Below, piece after piece: positions 59,373-64,000 of a stretch of DNA of 64,000 bases (position 1 is its first letter; each line of letters begins with the position of its first letter). Both the position numbers and the translations under genes were made by a program. This stretch comes from Enterobacter asburiae (lineage in GTDB: Bacteria; Pseudomonadota; Gammaproteobacteria; Enterobacterales; Enterobacteriaceae), in assembly GCF_008080435.1 (NCBI RefSeq), contig NZ_VRKN01000004.1, positions 62,001 through 126,000 of the forward strand, read 5' to 3'. Below the pieces are notes generated by a model. The model ran no database searches. It was given only the letters and a program-made list of their open reading frames with translations, and was not told the origin of the DNA.

Positions 59373-61535
59373 TCAGCAGCGTCTGACCTTACGTAACGCT
59401 CTGATTGATTCAATCGGCATCGGCTGGCTGAACCAAAAACCCTGCAGTTGATCGCAGCCAGCCAGCCGCAGCAGTTTCATTTGCTTCTCGGTTTCCACCC
59501 CTTCTGCCACCACCGCCATGCCCAACGCATTGGCGATCCGTACCGTGCCGCTCACCAGCGCAACCGCCTGTTCATCGTGGTCCACCAGCCCGGCCAGGGA
59601 CTTATCGATCTTGATGGTGTCGAAGTTAAAACGCCGCAAATAGCCAATGCTGGAATAGCCGGTACCAAAATCATCCAGCGCCACCGCGGTGCCCAGCGCT
59701 TTAAGATTGGCTATCGCCATGCGGGCACGCTCCGGGTTTTCCAGCACATAGGACTCTGTCACCTCAAGCTGCAGTCGGTGGGCCGGGAAACGGGTGCTCT
59801 CCAGCACGCTGGCCACTTTTTCTTCGAAGGCAGGATCGCGAAATTGCGCGGGAGAGATATTAACGGAGAGCTTTAATTCACCGTACGGCTGCAGATCCTC
59901 ACAGGCCCGCTGCAACACAAACTGACCCAGTTGGTATATCAGACCGCTGGTCTCCGCAATGGCGATAAAGGTATCCGGGCCAAGCGGCCCCTCCGGGCGA
60001 CGTGGCCAGCGGACCAGCGCTTCGACGCTGCTCATTGTCTGGCTGCGGGCGTCAATAATCGGCTGATACCAGACCTCAAACTCATCGCGCTCCAGACCGC
60101 TGCGGATCTGATTTTCAATCGCCAGCTTGCGTTCCCGGACGCTGTTTAGCTCCGCGTCGTAGTGGGTGATACGCCCTTTCCCGCTCATTTTAGCGTGATA
60201 CATGGCAATATCGGCGCGGCGAAACAGTTCGGAGCTGTTGCATTCAGTCAGGGTTCCGCTGGCAATACCGATGCTGGCACCGATATAGATTGTACGTTCC
60301 CCCAACTGAACCGGGGTGGTGAGAAAATCCAGCACGGAAACGGCAAAGGCGGTAGCCTGCGCCTCTGCATCATCACCGCCGATGGTCATGGCAAACTCAT
60401 CCCCGCCCATACGCGCCAGCATCCCGCCCGGCGGCACGCGTTCATTCAGCGTTTTCGCTATCGCCACGATGAGATCGTCACCCACGCTGTGGCCGTAGAT
60501 ATCATTCACATCCTTAAAGCCATCAAGATCGATAAACACCACGCTTTTGACATCGACATCACCGCGTAAACGCACCCGATCCAGCGCCTCAATGAGCGCA
60601 CGCCGGTTGGGCAGATGGCTTAGCCAGTCCGTTCTTGCGACCAGACGCGCCTGACTTTCGCCGCGCGCGAGTTTGTACAGCCCCACGCTGCTCACCAGAA
60701 TGAAAAGCAGGATCAGCGCCGACGCCAGCACTACAATCTGCCTGATATCGGAAGATGCCGCCCGGGCGGCCTGTGCGCCCGGAAGCCGCGCCTGCCAGTT
60801 CAGGTATCCGACCAACTCCCCCGACGCGCTGCGCAGCGGCATACTGCGATCGTTGATTTTGCCTGGGGTAAAGTGGAGGTTATCGATCTGAAAGGTCCCG
60901 CCCAGGTCGGATAAGATTCTGGCGTTCAGATGGCGGGTAATCACCAGATAGCGACGCGTTCCGTCGTGGATCTGTAACCTGCCGACCATCGGGCGAATCA
61001 GCCCAATGCCGACAAAGGCCACGCCGTTGCGCGTCTGGCTGATCCCTGCATAGATATTTTTTTCACCCGCGAGCGCTCGCCCGTGCTGGTCGATAAGCGC
61101 TTTGAGGCCTTTACCAAAGAAGTCGAGGTTTTTTTCGGTGAAGGGTCGGCTTTGAAACGATCCCCAGATGACGTTGAAATGTTCATCCAGCACGAAGGTC
61201 CCGTCATAGAGGTTATTGATTTTAAAGCCAGCACCCCAGGTGTTGTACAACCAGTTGGTATCGAGGGTGGGACGGTAGGACTCCCGCACCGCATCGTCCC
61301 AGACGGCGTTATCAAGCACCAGAGAGGAGACGCGGTTAACCGAGGTCTGAATGGCCCCCTGCACGGAAAGCGCCGTGCGGTGTTCCTCAATTTCATTGGT
61401 TTTGGTGCTGATAAGATGCAGGGAAAGATAGAGCAGTGCGACGATGGAGATGATTAAGCCGATCCCCGCCATGAAGACCATGGCAAACAACGTTCTCGCA
61501 TTGGGAATATTGCGCCAGCTTAATGTGCGATACAT
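59373..61535 (-). CDS. CHASE4-GGDEF-EAL cyclic-di-GMP enzyme
   Basis: A 720-residue inner-membrane protein. Helix 1 (about 20-42) and helix 2 (about 270-290) frame a periplasmic CHASE4-type domain (NRVSSLVLDNAVWDDAVRES). The GGDEF motif is intact (377-381), as is the I-site-less region, and the EAL motif (505-507; SVEALVRW) with DDFGTGYSS and EGVET. Whether it makes or breaks c-di-GMP cannot be settled; an intact EAL with GGDEF usually gives phosphodiesterase activity. It lies between ydgD and mdtI, not present there in E. coli K-12. Confidence 0.93.
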   Translation of the reverse strand: MYRTLSWRNIPNARTLFAMVFMAGIGLIISIVALLYLSLHLISTKTNEIEEHRTALSVQGAIQTSVNRVSSLVLDNAVWDDAVRESYRPTLDTNWLYNTWGAGFKINNLYDGTFVLDEHFNVIWGSFQSRPFTEKNLDFFGKGLKALIDQHGRALAGEKNIYAGISQTRNGVAFVGIGLIRPMVGRLQIHDGTRRYLVITRHLNARILSDLGGTFQIDNLHFTPGKINDRSMPLRSASGELVGYLNWQARLPGAQAARAASSDIRQIVVLASALILLFILVSSVGLYKLARGESQARLVARTDWLSHLPNRRALIEALDRVRLRGDVDVKSVVFIDLDGFKDVNDIYGHSVGDDLIVAIAKTLNERVPPGGMLARMGGDEFAMTIGGDDAEAQATAFAVSVLDFLTTPVQLGERTIYIGASIGIASGTLTECNSSELFRRADIAMYHAKMSGKGRITHYDAELNSVRERKLAIENQIRSGLERDEFEVWYQPIIDARSQTMSSVEALVRWPRRPEGPLGPDTFIAIAETSGLIYQLGQFVLQRACEDLQPYGELKLSVNISPAQFRDPAFEEKVASVLESTRFPAHRLQLEVTESYVLENPERARMAIANLKALGTAVALDDFGTGYSSIGYLRRFNFDTIKIDKSLAGLVDHDEQAVALVSGTVRIANALGMAVVAEGVETEKQMKLLRLAGCDQLQGFWFSQPMPIESIRALRKVRRC

Positions 61536-61618
61536 CAGCCATCCTCTTCATGTTTTGCTTTTCTAAGCGTAATACAGGCAGCGAATTTCGCTGCCTGTAA
61601 ATCATGGTTTGAGGTCTG

Positions 61619-61948
61619 TCAGGCGAGTTTTATCATGATCATGCCGGCAAGCAGCAAGATGAGCCCTATCCAGCCCTTGTTATTTAAGCGCTGACCGAAG
61701 AGCACCCAGCCTGCCGCCAGCGTGGCGGCGATACCAAAACCGCCCCACAGCGCATAGGCCACCGAAAGATCGATCCCTTTTACCGCCTGGGACAGGGCGC
61801 TGAACGCCCCCAGAACCGCGGCAATCGACATCAGGCCGTAGAGTTTACGACGGAAACCATCTGAGAATTTCAGCAGAACGTTTGCCAGGATTTCCAGCAC
61901 GATGGCGAGCCCCAGCCAGGCCGCATGAACCCATTCAAACTGTTGCAT
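61619..61948 (-). CDS. mdtI: MdtI, spermidine exporter subunit
   Basis: A 109-residue, four-helix small multidrug resistance protein, the length of E. coli MdtI, starting [20 protein letters not shown] with the conserved Glu in helix 1. It forms a heteromeric pump with MdtJ that exports spermidine. Its start overlaps the end of mdtJ by 14 bases, so expression is coupled. Confidence 0.95.
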   Translation of the reverse strand: MQQFEWVHAAWLGLAIVLEILANVLLKFSDGFRRKLYGLMSIAAVLGAFSALSQAVKGIDLSVAYALWGGFGIAATLAAGWVLFGQRLNNKGWIGLILLLAGMIMIKLA

Positions 61949-62297
61949 GGTTCTGCTCCTTGGGCTGTTTGCCAGGCTTTCGGGTACCAGATTTAATCAG
62001 CACAATACCCGCGACCAGCGTCATTAATCCGGCGATCTTCATTGTTGTTAATGTTTCGTCAAATATCAGCACGCTGAACAGCGTAATCAACAAAATACCG
62101 ATCCCTTCCCAGAGTGCATACGCGACGCCCAGCGCAATTTTTTTCACCGCAAACGAGAGGAAAATATAAGAAAGTGAAATCATCACCAGCATCAAAATAA
62201 AACCGGTGTTGCCATCGCTGACGCTTGCCCACTTCATAGACAGCGTGCCGGTAATTTCAGCGATAATTGCCAGCGCTAATAGGATCCAGTAAAACAT
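61935..62297 (-). CDS. mdtJ: MdtJ, spermidine exporter subunit
   Basis: A 120-residue SMR protein ([20 protein letters not shown]; core [20 protein letters not shown]). Start is placed at MFYW by homology; AGGAGAAAAAC upstream gives the ribosome-binding site. The frame extends 19 codons further from a TTG and is not conserved. E. coli uses a long leader with an upstream ORF to link translation to spermidine; the equivalent here is not obvious. Confidence 0.94.
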   Translation of the reverse strand: MFYWILLALAIIAEITGTLSMKWASVSDGNTGFILMLVMISLSYIFLSFAVKKIALGVAYALWEGIGILLITLFSVLIFDETLTTMKIAGLMTLVAGIVLIKSGTRKPGKQPKEQNHATV

Positions 62298-62718
62298 GTT
62301 TTTCTCCTGCGTGAGAATATAATCCATCGTGGCCCGCTGCGTGCAGCAAACCAAAAAATACGAATTGAAATCAGACAGCTAAGCGCGTTGCGCCAGCTCA
62401 GGCAGAAGAAATGACTATAGTGCGGTGCGCCAGTGTTGCTCACCAGAAAGCAGGCAAAAGGAGGTGGAGTATACAGCGGTATTGTTTGAAGAGTACGTCC
62501 TGAACATATTGTCCATAAAATTACAATTATCCGCGTTGTTGCTTCTCGTCTTTGCGGATGAAAATTGTCCTCGGTAGTTAAACACACCAGATTTGTACCA
62601 TAGGCCAGGATTTTACTCAAAGTCTTTGCAATTCTTTACCCATCCCGTTTGATTTTGGTTAGTTTATTGCAACGCCTTTCACCTTTATTATAAATATAAA
62701 GAAAATTCCGGAGTCACC
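62298..62718. other. mdtJ leader and tqsA promoter region
   Basis: A 421-bp intergenic region between divergent mdtJ and tqsA, with A/T-rich blocks near both starts. A minus-strand 115-codon frame (62276-62620) overlaps the mdtJ start but lacks a good ribosome-binding site and is not family-like. A -10-like TATAGT on the minus strand (about 62413-62418) could start the mdtJ message, giving a ~115-base leader. Confidence 0.5.
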
Positions 62719-63753
62719 ATGGCTAAACCCATTATTACCCTGAACGGGTTAAAAATTGTCATCATGCTGGGCATGCTGGTGATCATACTGACGGGCGTTC
62801 GTTTTGCCGCCGACATTATTGTGCCCTTTATTCTGGCCCTGTTTATTGCGGTGATCCTTAACCCGCTGGTACAGCGCATGACGCGGCTACGCGTCCCGCG
62901 CGTACTGGCGATCACGCTGCTTATCAGCATCATTATTGTGGCGATGGTCTTGCTGGTGGCGTATCTGGGGACCTCGCTAAATGAACTGGCGCGAACGCTG
63001 CCAAAATACCGCTCTTCGCTGGCAATCCCGCTGCTGCAGCTTGAACCCTGGCTGCAGCGCGCGGGTATCGAAGTCTCGGTTGAGGAACTCCTGAAATATA
63101 TCGACCCCAATGCGGCCATGACGATCGTCACCAGCCTGCTGGCGCAGCTTTCCAATGCCATGACCTCCATTTTCCTGCTGTTTTTAACGGTGGTGTTTAT
63201 GCTGCTGGAGGTGCCGCAGTTGCCGGCAAAGCTGCAGCAGATAATGATCCGTCCGGTTGAAGGAATGGGGGCGATTCAGCGCGCGCTGGACAGCGTCTCC
63301 CGCTATCTGGTGCTGAAAACGGCGATTAGCCTGGTCACGGGCGGTGTCGTCTGGGTGATGCTTCTGGCGCTGGACGTTCGCTTTGCGTTTGTCTGGGGGT
63401 TACTGGCGTTTGCGCTTAACTACATTCCCAACATCGGCTCCGTGCTGGCGGCGATCCCCCCTATCCTTCAGGTGCTGGTTTTCAGCGGGCTTTATGACGC
63501 GCTGATCCTGCTGGCCGGATACCTGGTCATCAATCTGGTGTTCGGTAACATTCTTGAACCACGGATGATGGGACGAGGGCTGGGACTCTCCACGCTGGTG
63601 GTCTTTTTGTCCCTGATTTTCTGGGGCTGGCTGCTCGGGCCCGTTGGGATGCTGCTCTCCGTGCCGCTGACCATTATCGTCAAGATTGGCCTGGAACAGA
63701 CGGCGGGCGGACAAAGTATCGCCGTGCTGCTGAGCGATATGAGCCATCAGTAA
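62719..63753 (+). CDS. tqsA: TqsA, AI-2 exporter (AI-2E/UPF0118 family)
   Basis: A 344-residue inner-membrane protein of eight helices, the length of E. coli TqsA: starts [20 protein letters not shown] and has the family segments [35 protein letters not shown] and [16 protein letters not shown]. It exports autoinducer-2 and affects biofilm. CGGAG lies before the start. In E. coli pntB follows; here a monooxygenase gene does. Confidence 0.94.
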   Translation: MAKPIITLNGLKIVIMLGMLVIILTGVRFAADIIVPFILALFIAVILNPLVQRMTRLRVPRVLAITLLISIIIVAMVLLVAYLGTSLNELARTLPKYRSSLAIPLLQLEPWLQRAGIEVSVEELLKYIDPNAAMTIVTSLLAQLSNAMTSIFLLFLTVVFMLLEVPQLPAKLQQIMIRPVEGMGAIQRALDSVSRYLVLKTAISLVTGGVVWVMLLALDVRFAFVWGLLAFALNYIPNIGSVLAAIPPILQVLVFSGLYDALILLAGYLVINLVFGNILEPRMMGRGLGLSTLVVFLSLIFWGWLLGPVGMLLSVPLTIIVKIGLEQTAGGQSIAVLLSDMSHQ

Positions 63754-63852
63754 CGCTGACAGGAGAGGCCTGCAGGCCCTCCTGTCTTCGCGATAAGCGC
63801 CCGGATAGTTACACGCCACGCGCGGCGACGGTGCTTATTCTTTGCGTGTTAA

Positions 63853-64000
63853 CTACTCGCGCCAGCCCATTGCCGGTGCGACATGTTTGAGAATAGACTC
63901 AATCACGTGCGCATTATAATCCACTCCCAGCTGGTTCGGCACGGTCAGTAATAACGTATCGGCTTCGGCAATCGCGTCGTCCTTTTTCAGCTGTTCAATC
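63853..64000 (-). CDS. Luciferase-like monooxygenase (LLM), C-terminal part
   Basis: The window ends in this gene. The visible 48 residues (…IAEADTLLLTVPNQLGVDYN…AMGWRE, stop 63853-63855) match the end of LLM flavin-dependent oxidoreductases (VPNQLGVDYNAHVIESIL). It converges with tqsA. Full function needs the next part of the genome. E. coli has pntAB at this position, so this is a lineage difference. Confidence 0.75.
   Translation of the reverse strand, partial: IEQLKKDDAIAEADTLLLTVPNQLGVDYNAHVIESILKHVAPAMGWRE

Noticed and set aside
62276-62620. 115-codon minus-strand frame overlapping the mdtJ start as a possible uORF
   Set aside because: No ATG near a ribosome-binding site within the probable leader; similarity to an upstream peptide could not be judged.
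1-64000. CRISPR array, tRNA/rRNA or prophage
   Set aside because: No regularly spaced repeats, cloverleaf-like sequence, integrase or phage structural gene was found on reading the window; only the small 38.6-39.4 kb remnant is possibly phage-like.

Overview
This 64-kb window reads as a chromosomal segment of an Enterobacteriaceae species, most probably Enterobacter or a close relative. The gene order follows the E. coli K-12 stretch between dcp and pntAB: rspR(ydfH)-ydfZ-ydfI-ydfJ-rspB-rspA-ynfA-ynfB-speG-ynfC-ynfD-ynfE-dmsD on the left, and clcB-bioD2-mlc-ynfL-ynfM-asr-ydgU-ydgD-mdtI-mdtJ-tqsA on the right. The genus is inferred from the accessory content: a complete rarA-oqxA-oqxB-oqxR efflux locus, as in Klebsiella and Enterobacter, and a four-gene OsmU-type osmoprotectant transporter next to clcB, as in Salmonella.

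Layout. 0-12.7 kb is conserved backbone: the RspR regulon (sugar-acid dehydratase, dehydrogenases, MFS transporter), spermidine acetyltransferase, and one DMSO-reductase-type catalytic subunit with its chaperone DmsD. The electron-transfer and membrane subunits are missing here. 12.8-17.6 kb holds a SulP anion transporter, a divergent MFS/LysR pair and an acetyltransferase. 17.6-18.4 kb is a graveyard with the tail of a chorismate mutase, the head of a nucleotidyltransferase and an orphan strong terminator. 18.5-21.6 kb is a MipA/OmpV outer-membrane protein divergent from an OmpR/PmrA-like two-component system. 21.7-27.4 kb is the oqx multidrug efflux locus. 27.3-31.1 kb carries a LysR/nitrilase pair, SOS gene yebG and an FAD amino-acid oxidase.

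31.1-38.2 kb is an A+T-richer insertion. It is dominated by one 1964-residue protein combining a transglutaminase-like N-terminus, DUF4011, an SF1 helicase, a Vsr/MTES_1575-type nuclease and DUF3320. The flanks are gene-poor, with a possible IS3 transposase tail on one side and a 25-codon ORF with a ribosome-binding site on the other. This is the best candidate for an anti-phage or other nucleic-acid conflict system. 38.6-39.4 kb has two small genes that may be remnants of a P4-like satellite.

39.4-45.8 kb contains LysR/hydrolase/MFS/GST genes and a MerR-controlled epimerase. 46-49.5 kb is the osmU operon. clcB carries a one-base deletion exactly in its chloride-selectivity motif, and a pRiA4b ORF-3-family gene has a Trp-to-amber change. 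Three copies of a ~128-bp palindromic element (about 8.3, 22.2 and 56.1 kb) lie in intergenic gaps. Good matches to FNR, LexA, RstA, Mlc, MerR and PmrA-type sites are visible. No tRNA, rRNA, CRISPR array, complete IS or complete prophage was seen. All assignments come from reading the sequence; no database search was run.
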